Shown piece by piece: positions 22,679 through 29,852 of a DNA stretch of 64,000 bases. This stretch comes from a bacterium (GTDB lineage Bacteria; Bacillota; Clostridia; Oscillospirales; Oscillospiraceae), in assembly GCA_004562395.1 (NCBI GenBank), contig SFQY01000008.1:1-64000 (forward strand), read 5' to 3'. A program made the translations under genes and the position numbers. Each line of letters begins with the position of its first letter. Position 1 is the stretch's first letter. The notes beneath the pieces are model-generated. The model did not search any database, was not told the DNA's origin, and saw nothing but the letters and a program-made list of their open reading frames with translations.

Positions 22679-24976
22679 ATGGAACAGCAAGCATACAAGG
22701 TTGTGGGCAAGCCCCTGCGCAAGAAGGATTCCATGCAGCTTCTGCTGGGAAAGCCCCTGTATACCGATGACCTCGTGCCCCGGAACGCGCTGAAGGTGCG
22801 GCTGCTGCGCAGTCCCCACGCCAATGCCATGGTCCGGGAGATCCGCACCGACGCCGCGAAAAAGGTCCCCGGCGTGGTGGATATCTACACCTGGGAGGAT
22901 GTGCCCGCCACCCGCTTCGCCATTGCCGGACAGACCTATCCGGAGCCGTCCCCCTATGACCGGCTGATCATCGACCGCCATGTGCGGTTCGCCGGGGACG
23001 TGGTGGCTATCATCGCGGCGGAGACGGAAAAAGCCGCCGAAAAGGCCATGAAGCTGATCCGGGCCCAATACGACGTTCTGGAGCCGGTGCTGGACTTCCG
23101 GACCGCCAAGGACAATCCCGTCCTGGTGCATCCCGAGGAGGACTGGTTCCCGCCCTGCCAGGTGGGCGGCGACAACAGGCGCAACCTGGTAGCCAGCGGC
23201 GTAGATGCCCAGGGGGACGTGGAGGGCGTTATGGCCCGCTGCGAGATCGTCCTGGACCGCACCTACCACACCAAGGCCTTCAACCAGGCCATGATGGAGA
23301 CCTTCCGGACCTATACCGAGCTGGACCGCTACGGCCGGCTCCATGTGGTTTCCTCCACCCAGATCGTGTTCCACTGCCGCCGGATCCTGTCCCGGGCCCT
23401 GGGGATTCCCAAAAGCCGGATCCGGGTGGAAAAGCCCCGGATCGGCGGCGGCTTCGGGGCAAAGCAGACCGCCGTGTGCGAGGTCTACCCCGCCTTTGTC
23501 ACCCTGAAAACGGGACGCCCCGCCGAGCTGATCTTCAGCCGGGAGGAATCCCAGATCGCCGGTTCCCCCCGGCATGAGATGCAGATCCGGGTCAGGCTGG
23601 GAGCGGACAGGGACGGCACCATCCGGGCGCTGGACCTGTACACCCTGTCCAACACCGGTGCCTACGGCGAGCACGGCCCCACCACCGTGGGGCTGTCCGG
23701 CCACAAATCCATCCCTCTCTACACCGGGAATCTGGAGGCCTTCCGCTTCGGCTACGACGTGGTCTACACCAACCATCAGGCCGCCGGAGCCTACCGGGGC
23801 TACGGTGCCACCCAGGGCATTTTCGCTCTGGAAACCACCGTCAACGAGCTGGCGGAAACCCTGGGCATGGACCCCACCGCCCTGCGGGACCGGAATATGG
23901 TCCGTCAGGGCATGGTGATGCCTGCCTACTACGGGGAAACCGCCAACGCCTGCGCCCTGGACCGGTGCATGGAACACTGCCGCCGGATCTTCGGCTGGGA
24001 GGAGAAATACCCCGTCCGGGACATGGGCAACGGCAAGGTCCGCTCTGCCGGTGTCGCCATGGCCATGCAGGGCTCCTGCATCTCCAATGTGGACGTAGGC
24101 TCCGCCACCGTGAAGCTCAGCGACGACGGCACCTATAACCTGATCATCGGCGCGGCGGACATGGGTACGGGCTGCGACACCATTCTGGCCCAGATGGTGG
24201 CCGAGTGCATGGACTGCGATGTGGAGGATGTGGCCGTATTCGGCGCGGATACCGACGCCTCTCCCTACGACTCCGGCTCCTACGCCTCCTCCACCACCTA
24301 TATCACCGGCAAGGCCGTGGAAAAGGCCTGCGCCGAGCTGAAAAAGCGGATCTGCGGCATCGCCGCGGAGATGATGGGCTGCGACGCCGCGGAGGTGGTG
24401 TTTGAGCGGGGCCAGGTTCGCCGGGTCAGCACCGGCCAGACCGTAAGCCTCAGCGATATCTCCTACAAGGCTCAGGTCTTCAGCGACCGGACCGCCGAGG
24501 CCACCGCCACCCACACCTCCCCCGTGTCCCCGCCGCCCTATATGGTGGGCATGGTGGAGATCGAGCTGGACAAGCTGACGGGTCAGGTGACCATTCTGGA
24601 CTACATGGCCGTGGTGGACTGCGGCATTCCCATCAACCCGGCGCTGGCCCGGATCCAGACCGAGGGCGGCATCGTTCAGGGAATCGGGCATACCCTTCTG
24701 GAGAACGTCACCTACGACGGCAGGGGCAAGCCCATGGAATCCTCCTTCCTGCAGTACAAGCTGCCCACCCGTCTGGACATGGGGCATCTGCGGGTGGAAT
24801 TTGAACACAGCCATGAGCCCACCGGTCCCTTCGGCGCCAAGTCCATCGGCGAGATCGTCATCAATACCCCCGCCCCGGCCATCGCCCACGCCATCTACCG
24901 GGCCACCGGCATCTGGCACCGGGAGCTGCCCATCACGCCGGAACAGATCGCCATGTCCATGGAGCAGCCGGAATAA
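22679..24976 (+). CDS. Molybdenum hydroxylase large subunit (xanthine dehydrogenase family)
   Basis: 765 residues. N-terminal Ald_Xan_dh_C domain (VGKPLRKKDSMQLLLGKPLY, FAGDVVAIIAAETEKAAEKA) followed by the molybdopterin-binding domain: RIGGGFGAKQTA, AGAYRGYGATQGIFALE, GAADMGTGCDTILAQM. Near the C-terminus, FGAKSIGEIVINTPAP holds the family's catalytic glutamate. Such enzymes hydroxylate purines, aldehydes or N-heterocycles. xpt next door and the purine operon in the window make a purine substrate plausible but not proven. AAGGAGGAGG precedes the start. Confidence 0.93.
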   Translation: MEQQAYKVVGKPLRKKDSMQLLLGKPLYTDDLVPRNALKVRLLRSPHANAMVREIRTDAAKKVPGVVDIYTWEDVPATRFAIAGQTYPEPSPYDRLIIDRHVRFAGDVVAIIAAETEKAAEKAMKLIRAQYDVLEPVLDFRTAKDNPVLVHPEEDWFPPCQVGGDNRRNLVASGVDAQGDVEGVMARCEIVLDRTYHTKAFNQAMMETFRTYTELDRYGRLHVVSSTQIVFHCRRILSRALGIPKSRIRVEKPRIGGGFGAKQTAVCEVYPAFVTLKTGRPAELIFSREESQIAGSPRHEMQIRVRLGADRDGTIRALDLYTLSNTGAYGEHGPTTVGLSGHKSIPLYTGNLEAFRFGYDVVYTNHQAAGAYRGYGATQGIFALETTVNELAETLGMDPTALRDRNMVRQGMVMPAYYGETANACALDRCMEHCRRIFGWEEKYPVRDMGNGKVRSAGVAMAMQGSCISNVDVGSATVKLSDDGTYNLIIGAADMGTGCDTILAQMVAECMDCDVEDVAVFGADTDASPYDSGSYASSTTYITGKAVEKACAELKKRICGIAAEMMGCDAAEVVFERGQVRRVSTGQTVSLSDISYKAQVFSDRTAEATATHTSPVSPPPYMVGMVEIELDKLTGQVTILDYMAVVDCGIPINPALARIQTEGGIVQGIGHTLLENVTYDGRGKPMESSFLQYKLPTRLDMGHLRVEFEHSHEPTGPFGAKSIGEIVINTPAPAIAHAIYRATGIWHRELPITPEQIAMSMEQPE

Positions 24977-25076
24977 AAACGCTTTGCGGGCTGATGAAAA
25001 AGGGTGGTGGTATTCCCTCTCCGTCTCCCTCTCGGCGTGCCGGTTCTTCCGCTTTCATCCACAGGTCTGAAAAATA

Positions 25077-25161
25077 ATGCGCTTACCGGCTTTGCTCAGC
25101 AAACCGACAAATTGGAATTTGGAGAGATGTTTCGTAGGGCGGGGTCATGACCCCGCCGACC
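25077..25161. repeat. Family B element, left half only
   Basis: Matches the left arm of the family B repeats (compare 29853 onward), ending in GTAGGGCGGGGTCATGACCC. A short related piece, GTAGGGCGGGGGCTCGCC, lies near 25213. The rest of the gap from 24977 shows nothing recognisable apart from the terminator at 25246. Confidence 0.6.
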
Positions 25162-25245
25162 CGCTGCAAGTTTCCGATCGGTTGGTTGAACGGAAAATGG
25201 CTCGTTCATACCGTAGGGCGGGGGCTCGCCACGAAAGACAAAAAC

Positions 25246-25288
25246 GGGGCTGTTCCGCTTTGCGCTGCGGAACAGCCCCATATTTTTT
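25246..25288. terminator. Bidirectional terminator between the hydroxylase operon and xpt
   Basis: GGGGCTGTTCCGC pairs perfectly with GCGGAACAGCCCC. A T-run follows on the plus strand, and CAAAAAC on the plus strand gives GTTTTTG after the stem on the minus strand. It serves the convergent genes on both sides. Confidence 0.8.
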
Positions 25289-25311
25289 ACCTTTCCGGAA
25301 TCAGGCCTCTT

Positions 25312-25893
25312 TTACTGTTCCCGGAAGGTGATGGTTCCTGTTTCGGGATCCATGGCGTCCACAATGGCCAGGGACTCCAGGTCATATCCCAGATTGCGGA
25401 TCACGGTTCCGCCGATCTGGAAGCCCTTCTCGATAACAATGCCCAGGCCCTCCACGGTGGCGCCCGCGGACTCGGAGATAGAGATCAGGCCCTGCAGGGC
25501 ACAGCCGTTGGCCAGGAAATCATCGATGATCAGCACATGATCCTCCGGGCCGAGGAACTTCTTGGACACGATGACCTGGTTTTTGTTTTTGTGGGTGAAG
25601 GACTCCACCTCCGCCACATACATCTCGCCCTCGATGTTGATGGACTTGGACTTTTTGGCAAAGACCATGGGAACGCCGAACTCCCTGGCCACGAAGCAGG
25701 CTATGCCGATACCCGAGGCCTCAATGGTCAGCACCTTGGTCACCGGCTTGTCCGCGAAACGCCGCTTGAACTCAGCGCCGATCTGTTCCATCAGGCCGAT
25801 GTCCATCTGGTGATTCAGAAAGCTGTCTACCTTCAGCACATTTCCGGGCTTCACGATCCCGTCTTTCAGGATTCTCTCTTCTAAAAAATTCAT
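25312..25893 (-). CDS. xpt: Xanthine phosphoribosyltransferase
   Basis: 193 residues, normal length for Xpt. It converts xanthine and PRPP to XMP in purine salvage. Hallmarks are the N-terminal LEERILKDGIVKPGNVLKVD, LTIEASGIGIACFVARE, KKSKSINIEGEMYVAEVESF and the PRPP site VLIIDDFLANGCALQGL. AGGAGGTGCGCCC precedes the ATG. It is convergent with the molybdenum hydroxylase operon, whose product could make or consume xanthine. The leader is only about 20 bases, too short for the purine riboswitch that often controls xpt in Firmicutes. Confidence 0.96.
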   Translation of the reverse strand: MNFLEERILKDGIVKPGNVLKVDSFLNHQMDIGLMEQIGAEFKRRFADKPVTKVLTIEASGIGIACFVAREFGVPMVFAKKSKSINIEGEMYVAEVESFTHKNKNQVIVSKKFLGPEDHVLIIDDFLANGCALQGLISISESAGATVEGLGIVIEKGFQIGGTVIRNLGYDLESLAIVDAMDPETGTITFREQ

Positions 25894-25919
25894 GGGCGCA
25901 CCTCCTACGCAATGGCTAC

Positions 25920-25948
25920 ACTATAGCATATCTGCCGCGGATTGTCAC
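25920..25948 (-). promoter_or_regulatory. Promoter of xpt
   Basis: Minus-strand GTGACA and TATAGT with a 17-base spacer; initiation near 25913, about 20 bases before the start codon. Confidence 0.65.
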
Positions 25949-25980
25949 CTGCTTCCGGAAAAAAACTTTCCGCGGAATAA

Positions 25981-26013
25981 AAAAGCGGACTCCGTCCTTT
26001 GGAATCCGCTTTT
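25981..26013 (-). terminator. Rho-independent terminator of the CsoR-type gene
   Basis: AAAAGCGGATTCC and GGAGTCCGCTTTT (minus strand) form a near-perfect stem followed by a U-run, immediately after the stop at 26015. Confidence 0.8.
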
Positions 26014-26014
26014 C

Positions 26015-26386
26015 TCACTTCATCAGCTTGTCAATGGCCTGGCACAGGTCGTCGATGGCGGTCTCGTCCCCGGCGGCCACCGCGTCCACCATGCAGTGGC
26101 GCATATGGTCCTTCAGAATCACCTTGCCGGTGTTGTCCAGGGCGGAACGCACCGCCGCCAGCTGGATCAGGACCTCGGAGCAGTCGTACCCCTCCTCCAC
26201 CATCCGCTTCACCTTCTCCAGATGGCCGATGGCCCGGGACAGGCGGTTGATAACGGCCTTCTGATTCTCATGGACGTGGCCATGGGAATGGGCGATGCCG
26301 TGGGCGTGGAGGTACGCGTGGTCATGCTCCACCCCGCAGGGATCCTCCAAATCCTCAGGATGCTGGTGATCGTGATATTCCGCCAT
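26015..26386 (-). CDS. CsoR/RcnR-family metal-sensing repressor with His-rich N-terminus
   Basis: 123 residues. The all-helical core from about residue 42 matches the CsoR/RcnR/FrmR family: VINRLSRAIGHLEKVKRMVEEG, then YDCSEVLIQLAAVRSAL, then DHMRHCM, giving the Cys-His-Cys type of sensor site known from CsoR-like members. The first 40 residues are unusual, rich in His and Asp (YHDHQHPEDLED, HDHAYLHAHGIAHSHGHVH), suggesting nickel, cobalt, zinc or copper storage or sensing. The ATG at 26386 follows AGGAAGG; a GTG nine bases upstream is possible. Nearby CooT makes nickel a reasonable guess. Confidence 0.85.
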   Translation of the reverse strand: MAEYHDHQHPEDLEDPCGVEHDHAYLHAHGIAHSHGHVHENQKAVINRLSRAIGHLEKVKRMVEEGYDCSEVLIQLAAVRSALDNTGKVILKDHMRHCMVDAVAAGDETAIDDLCQAIDKLMK

Positions 26387-26480
26387 AGACGGCACCTTCC
26401 TTCTTCACCGGGCCCTGTCACACGGACAGCCCGGTTTCTTATTATTCATAATGCTTATCGACCTGACTCAGCAGAATTGT

Positions 26481-26774
26481 AAATGATCGTTTAGCGGGCA
26501 AGGGTACGTCCACCCCCTGTCATTGCGAGGAGCGCAGCGACGTGGCAATCCGTTCTCTCTTTCGTGACAGGTACGAATTCGCAACGTTGCAAGGGGAACG
26601 GATTGCCACACCAGCGTGCGCGCTGGTTCGCAATGACAGTGGTAGTCGGTACCCTGGCGGAACCATCGTACGTTCGTGCACTGCACCTGCGGTCGAGGGG
26701 CCCAAAGGATGTACGTCTACCACCCAAAGTGCGTAACGCATTTGCCGCGGGCCTTGCCCGCTAAACGATCATTT
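26481..26774. repeat. Family A element, long near-palindrome with 23-bp ends
   Basis: Perfect inverted ends of 23 bp, beginning AAATGATCGTTTAGCGGG and ending with its complement. Within them a second imperfect inverted repeat spans about 26517-26640, beginning CTGTCATTGCGAGG and ending CGCAATGACAG. The transcript of either strand could fold into one very long hairpin. It fills most of the gap between the metal repressor and the Cys-rich gene. Confidence 0.8.
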
Positions 26775-26867
26775 TGCTGCGTTAAGTCGATAACTTTTTT
26801 TCATTATACCCCAGGCAGCGGCGGTTCGCAAGCCCCGGCGGGGGATATTTCCAAAGAAATAAATGTT

Positions 26868-26896
26868 TTGACAGGAACCTTTTCCGGAGCTATAAT
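26868..26896 (+). promoter_or_regulatory. Perfect consensus promoter for the Cys-rich small gene
   Basis: TTGACA and TATAAT, both exact consensus, with the optimal 17-base spacer. Initiation near 26903. No operator-like palindrome overlaps it, so strong, perhaps constitutive, expression is expected. Confidence 0.85.
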
Positions 26897-26928
26897 ATAA
26901 GGCAATGAACAGCAAAGGAGGGATCGTC

Positions 26929-27195
26929 ATGCACCATGAGCAATCCGCCTGCAGCGGCGACTGCGGCGGCTGCCAGAGCAAATGTGAACACACCCCCATG
27001 GAGGAGCTCACCGCCCTGATGAAATACATTACCGGCCCCAACGCCGCCTATATCCGGCAGCTGGCCGGTCTGGCCGCGGAGCTGGAAAAAGCCGGTGACC
27101 ACACCGCCTACGCCCAAGTCATGGCCGCCGTTTCCGATTTTGAAAAGGGCAGCCTGCGGCTGAGCGTAGTTCTCGCCAGTCTGGAACACCAATAA
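26929..27195 (+). CDS. Small Cys/His-rich protein of unknown function
   Basis: 88 residues. The N-terminus is a dense thiol/His cluster, MHHEQSACSGDCGGCQSKCE followed by His, with four cysteines in the pattern C-x3-C-x2-C-x3-C. From about residue 28 it is a predicted helical domain (MEELTALMKYITGPNAAYIR, then LAAELEKAGDHTAYAQV). I do not recognise a family. The ATG at 26929 was chosen because AAAGGAGG lies upstream and an earlier ATG at 26905 is almost at the transcription start. Between a His-rich metal repressor and CooT, a metal-binding or Fe-S role is likely. Confidence 0.7.
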   Translation: MHHEQSACSGDCGGCQSKCEHTPMEELTALMKYITGPNAAYIRQLAGLAAELEKAGDHTAYAQVMAAVSDFEKGSLRLSVVLASLEHQ

Positions 27196-27243
27196 GGAGG
27201 AATAAGTTTATTGGCATAAGCATGCCGATAAATATGTATGTGG

Positions 27244-27425
27244 CAATTTGTCATGGCAGCAGCCCTTGGCTCCCTCTGTGAGGGAGCTGGCAAAAATCTA
27301 TGATTTTTGACTGAGGGAGTGTCCGAAAGGCTAACCATCCGGGGACACCCCCTCCGTCAGCCCCTTCGGGCTGCCACCTCCCCCAGCGGGGGGAGGCAAG
27401 GACTTGTGTTTATGAAAACCGATAT
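27244..27425. repeat. Family C element, copy 1
   Basis: Contains CTCCCTCTGTGAGGGAG, CAAAAATCTATGATTTTTG and CAGCCCCTTCGGGGCTG-like hairpins, ending TATGAAAACCGAT. It is the inverted counterpart of 35279-35459, with high similarity over about 180 bases. It lies between the Cys-rich gene and cooT. Confidence 0.7.
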
Positions 27426-27443
27426 TCTGAAGGAGGAATTATT

Positions 27444-27641
27444 ATGTGTCTTTCTACCGTTTATAAGAACAGCCTGAAGCCCGAGGCCATCCTCATGAAG
27501 AACGTGATGCGCATCGAGTGCAAGGACGACATGGTCATCCTCACCGACCTGATGGAGCGTCAGGTGGCCATTGAGGGCACACTGGAGATGGCCAACCTGG
27601 TGGACGGCGTTGCCGTCGTCCGGGAAGCCGTGACCCAATAA
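27444..27641 (+). CDS. CooT-family nickel-binding protein
   Basis: 65 residues. Small beta-barrel family named for CooT, a nickel-binding protein linked to carbon monoxide dehydrogenase maturation in Rhodospirillum. Family features are the N-terminal MCLSTVY with the metal-binding Cys2, MKNVMRIECKDDMVILTDL, and a closing VDGVAVV strand. AGGAGGAATTATT precedes the ATG. No CO dehydrogenase gene is in the window; many anaerobes carry CooT alone. A GC-rich inverted repeat at 27656-27683 follows and may end the transcript. Confidence 0.85.
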   Translation: MCLSTVYKNSLKPEAILMKNVMRIECKDDMVILTDLMERQVAIEGTLEMANLVDGVAVVREAVTQ

Positions 27642-27655
27642 CCCACCGCCCGGAC

Positions 27656-27683
27656 AGCGCAGGCTGCCCGGGCAGCTTGCGCT
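27656..27683. terminator. GC-rich inverted repeat after cooT
   Basis: Near-perfect 28-bp palindrome centred on CTGCCCGGGCAG. There is only a weak T-rich stretch after it, so terminator function is uncertain. Confidence 0.4.
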
Positions 27684-27686
27684 ATT

Positions 27687-27903
27687 TGCATATCGGCTTT
27701 CATCAGCAAAGCGATCCATTGGGATTTGTGGGGGTGTTCCGTAGGGCGGGGTCATGACCCCGCCGAAACGTAACGTTTTCCTGGCGATTCCGTTGAATGA
27801 TCCCCAGTCAAAAACCGGAACCTGGTCGGCGTGGTCATGACCACGCCCTACGCCCCCGTCAAACACCAATTTATCAGGCGGCTGAGGAAAACTGATATGT
27901 ACA
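27687..27903. repeat. Family B element, full-length copy
   Basis: Left arm starts TGCATATCGGCTTTCATCAG and runs to GTAGGGCGGGGTCATGACCC; the right arm is an imperfect inverted copy ending CTGAGGAAAACTGATATG. Total length about 217 bp. No open frame. It ends just before the operator of the PerR-type gene. Confidence 0.72.
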
Positions 27904-27907
27904 TTGC

Positions 27908-27934
27908 ACAAAATGCAAATTATTCGCATTTTGT
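27908..27934. promoter_or_regulatory. Operator of the PerR-type gene (shared redox box)
   Basis: ACAAAATGC and GCATTTTGT form perfect 9-bp arms around AAATTATTC. The inner segment 27911-27928 (AAATGCAAATTATTCGCA) matches 45415-45432, upstream of the rubredoxin gene, at 15 of 18 positions, and both end eight bases before a -35 hexamer. A Fur/PerR-family site is the likely reading; autoregulation by the adjacent gene is inferred. Confidence 0.65.
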
Positions 27935-27936
27935 TC

Positions 27937-27965
27937 TTGACAAGCCCGGGGATATTTGATATACT
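27937..27965 (+). promoter_or_regulatory. Promoter of the PerR-type gene
   Basis: TTGACA and TATACT with a 17-base spacer directly after the operator at 27908-27934; initiation near 27972, leader about 42 bases. Confidence 0.78.
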
Positions 27966-28013
27966 CTGGTTGTAAATAAGAATCACTCGCAAATAAACAA
28001 ACAGGAGAAGATT

Positions 28014-28406
28014 ATGGAAGCTGCCGCCAAGCAATTCAAGAAGCGCAACGCCATTCTCGCCTGTCTGCGGCAGACCCGGCTGCATCCCTCCGCCGAGATG
28101 GTGTATGAGATGCTGCGCCCGGACTTTCCGGACATTTCCCTGGCCACGGTATACCGCAACCTCTCCCGGTTCAAGAGTGAGGGGCTGATTCAGAGCCTGG
28201 GCACGGTGAACGGCATTGAGCGCTTCGACGCCGATACCCATCCTCACGTCCACTTCATCTGCACCGGCTGCGGCCGGGTGATGGATCTTCCTCAGCTGGA
28301 GCCCCCCCTTTCCCTGGGCCAGGAGGCCGAAGCCAGCACCGGCTGCCATGTGGAGAGCTGCCAGCTCACCTTCAGCGGTCTGTGCGGCCACTGTCAGACC
28401 CAATAA
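28014..28406 (+). CDS. Fur-family transcriptional regulator, PerR-like
   Basis: 130 residues. Winged-helix DNA-binding domain (HPSAEMVYEMLRPDFP, ISLATVYRNLSRFKSEGLIQ) followed by the dimerisation/metal domain with GIERFDADTHPHVHFICTGCGRVMDL and a second Cys pair in the tail (LCGHCQ), giving the structural zinc site of four cysteines. The closest role is PerR, the peroxide sensor, because the gene immediately precedes reverse rubrerythrin, a known PerR target in Clostridium; Fur or Zur cannot be excluded. AGGAGAAG precedes the ATG. A small hairpin at 28418-28433 lies between it and the rubrerythrin gene. Confidence 0.88.
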   Translation: MEAAAKQFKKRNAILACLRQTRLHPSAEMVYEMLRPDFPDISLATVYRNLSRFKSEGLIQSLGTVNGIERFDADTHPHVHFICTGCGRVMDLPQLEPPLSLGQEAEASTGCHVESCQLTFSGLCGHCQTQ

Positions 28407-28469
28407 CCCCGTTTACCCGGCGGGATCTCCCGCCAAGCAATATCAAATTTATTTTTGGAGGAATCATTT

Positions 28470-29060
28470 ATGAAGAAGTTTGTCTGCCCCGTCTGTGGTT
28501 ACGTCTACGAAGGTGAAAGCATTCCCGAAGGCTTCAAGTGCCCCGTCTGCAAGGTCGACGGCTCCAAGTTCAAGGTCATGGAAGAGGGCAAGCTGGCCGC
28601 TGAGCATGAGTACGGCATCTACGCCAAGACCGTGAAGAACAACCCCGACATCTCCGAAGAGGACAAGAAGTTCATCTTTGAGCAGCTGATGGCCAACTTC
28701 AACGGCGAGTGCAGCGAGGTTGGTATGTACCTGTGCATGGCCCGGATCGCCCATCGTGAGGGCTACCCCGAGATCGGCCTGTACTGGGAGAAGGCCGCCT
28801 ACGAAGAGGCCGAGCACGCCGCCAAGTTCGCCGAGCTGCTGGGTGAGGATCTGGAGCCCAACATGAAGGCCACCACCAAGGACAACCTGGCCTGGCGTGT
28901 TGACTGCGAGTTCGGCGCCACCGCCGGCAAGTTCGATCTGGCCAAGTGCGCCAAGAAGAACGGCCTGGACGCCATCCACGACACCGTCCATGAGATGGCT
29001 CGTGACGAGGCTCGTCACGGCAAGGCTCTGAAGGGCCTGCTGGAGCGGTATTTTAAGTAA
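28470..29060 (+). CDS. Reverse rubrerythrin (rubredoxin domain first)
   Basis: 196 residues. Rubredoxin-like domain at residues 1-35 (CPVCGYVYEGESIPEGFKCPVCK), then a ferritin-like four-helix domain with the diiron carboxylate motifs ECSEVGMYLCMARI, YEEAEHAAKFAELLGE, NGLDAIHDTVHEMARDEARHG. The domain order is the reverse of classical rubrerythrin. In Clostridium acetobutylicum such proteins reduce peroxide and oxygen with electrons from NADH via rubredoxin. GGAGG precedes the ATG. The last 54 bases are duplicated at 29459-29512. A terminator follows at 29073. Confidence 0.95.
   Translation: MKKFVCPVCGYVYEGESIPEGFKCPVCKVDGSKFKVMEEGKLAAEHEYGIYAKTVKNNPDISEEDKKFIFEQLMANFNGECSEVGMYLCMARIAHREGYPEIGLYWEKAAYEEAEHAAKFAELLGEDLEPNMKATTKDNLAWRVDCEFGATAGKFDLAKCAKKNGLDAIHDTVHEMARDEARHGKALKGLLERYFK
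29007..29060 (+). repeat. 54-bp direct repeat, left copy (3' end of reverse rubrerythrin)
   Basis: Last 18 codons of the rubrerythrin gene. The copy at 29459-29512 differs at four positions, three of them silent, and ends in the same stop codon. Confidence 0.85.
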
Positions 29061-29072
29061 TCCAGCACACCT

Positions 29073-29100
29073 AAAGGGGGCAAGCGATTGCCCCCTTTTT
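29073..29100 (+). terminator. Rho-independent terminator of reverse rubrerythrin
   Basis: AAAGGGGGCAA and TTGCCCCCTTT form an 11-bp stem on a GCGA loop, followed by a T-run. Confidence 0.88.
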
Positions 29101-29132
29101 CTCCATTCTTGTAAATATTGGGAGAACCTACC

Positions 29133-29483
29133 GTGAGATATGTTAAGATAACAAGAAAGAAAAGCTTCTTTGGCGCATTGATACCTTATTTCATCTTCGT
29201 TGGTTATCCTAAAACAGAGATTGACCCACTCAACCCAGACGATATTTGGGATTTTCCAGATACAAGTGATGTAAAAATCACCAATGGACAGACAATTTCT
29301 ATTTCCATTCAGGATAAAAAATGCAGTATCCTTGTTTGGGCAAACACATCCACCGGAGCCGCAAGCAGCCCAGCATATTTCATTGACGAAGGAACAATCG
29401 ACATTGAGCTGGAGTTAGTCACGCAGTATAGCTGGATTCATGGCAGTCAGTATGTTTTGAGGCCCGTCACGGCAAGGTTCTGA
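29133..29483 (+). CDS. Hypothetical protein in an AT-rich insert
   Basis: 116 residues from a GTG at 29133 with GGGAG eight bases upstream; a TTG at 29118 would add five. Base composition is clearly more AT-rich than the neighbours and codon use differs, a sign of transfer. The N-terminus is basic and hydrophobic (KKSFFGALIPYFIFVGYP), then a beta-rich soluble part (ITNGQTISISIQDKKCSILV). No family recognised. The last few codons read out of frame into the duplicated rubrerythrin tail, so the natural C-terminus may have been lost. It could be a truncated gene. Confidence 0.45.
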   Translation: MRYVKITRKKSFFGALIPYFIFVGYPKTEIDPLNPDDIWDFPDTSDVKITNGQTISISIQDKKCSILVWANTSTGAASSPAYFIDEGTIDIELELVTQYSWIHGSQYVLRPVTARF

Positions 29484-29512
29484 AGGGTCTGCTGGAGCGG
29501 TACTTTAAGTAA
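29459..29512 (+). pseudogene. Remnant of a second rubrerythrin 3' end (right direct repeat)
   Basis: Encodes EARHGKVLKGLLERYFK and a stop in its own frame, 16 of 17 residues identical to the end of the intact reverse rubrerythrin. Three of four base changes are silent, which suggests the copy once belonged to a functional paralogue or a diverged copy, not a recent neutral duplication. A separate terminator (29532-29568) follows it. Confidence 0.7.
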
Positions 29513-29531
29513 GAAATATCGCCCCTGTATG

Positions 29532-29568
29532 GGAGGCTGGAGCAACTGCTTCGGCCTCCTTTTTTTGT
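29532..29568 (+). terminator. Terminator after the rubrerythrin remnant
   Basis: GGAGGC pairs with GCCTCC through an interrupted stem, then seven T residues. Confidence 0.75.
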
Positions 29569-29650
29569 TCTTTCCCGTCAATGTGGCAGACCCTGATTTT
29601 CCTGTTATTGCCGGGGCGTAACGATTCAGTTGTGGTAGAGAGTTTCACGT

Positions 29651-29830
29651 AAATGATCGTTTAGCGGCCCAACGGCCCCCTCTGACGAGGGGGCTGTCAG
29701 CGAAGCTGACTGGGGGAGAGAAAGCCTGAAAGCTTTCGCATTTCTGGTAATTTCGGGTACGACGGAATCGTTCCGCAGGAGCACAGCGCCCCCTCATTTC
29801 CGCTTTCGCGGAAATGAGGGGGTCGCATTG
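29651..29830. repeat. Family A element, one-sided copy
   Basis: Begins AAATGATCGTTTA and contains the same CCCCCTCTGACGAGGGGG hairpin module as 16569 onward; the right half instead holds a different hairpin, CCCCCTCATTTCCGC against GCGGAAATGAGGGGG. No right terminal motif. The stretch 29569-29650 before it shows nothing except a related TTCAGTTGT edge. Confidence 0.65.
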
Positions 29831-29852
29831 GCTGTTCAGGTATTTCTGAAAA

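Noticed and set aside
25894..26014. Purine riboswitch upstream of xpt
   Set aside because: No conserved loop sequences and no room: the space is taken by a promoter and the terminator of the neighbouring gene.
29118..29483. Integrase or toxin gene in the AT-rich insert
   Set aside because: The 116-residue product shows no integrase, transposase or toxin motif that I recognise; only composition and flanking repeats suggest transfer.
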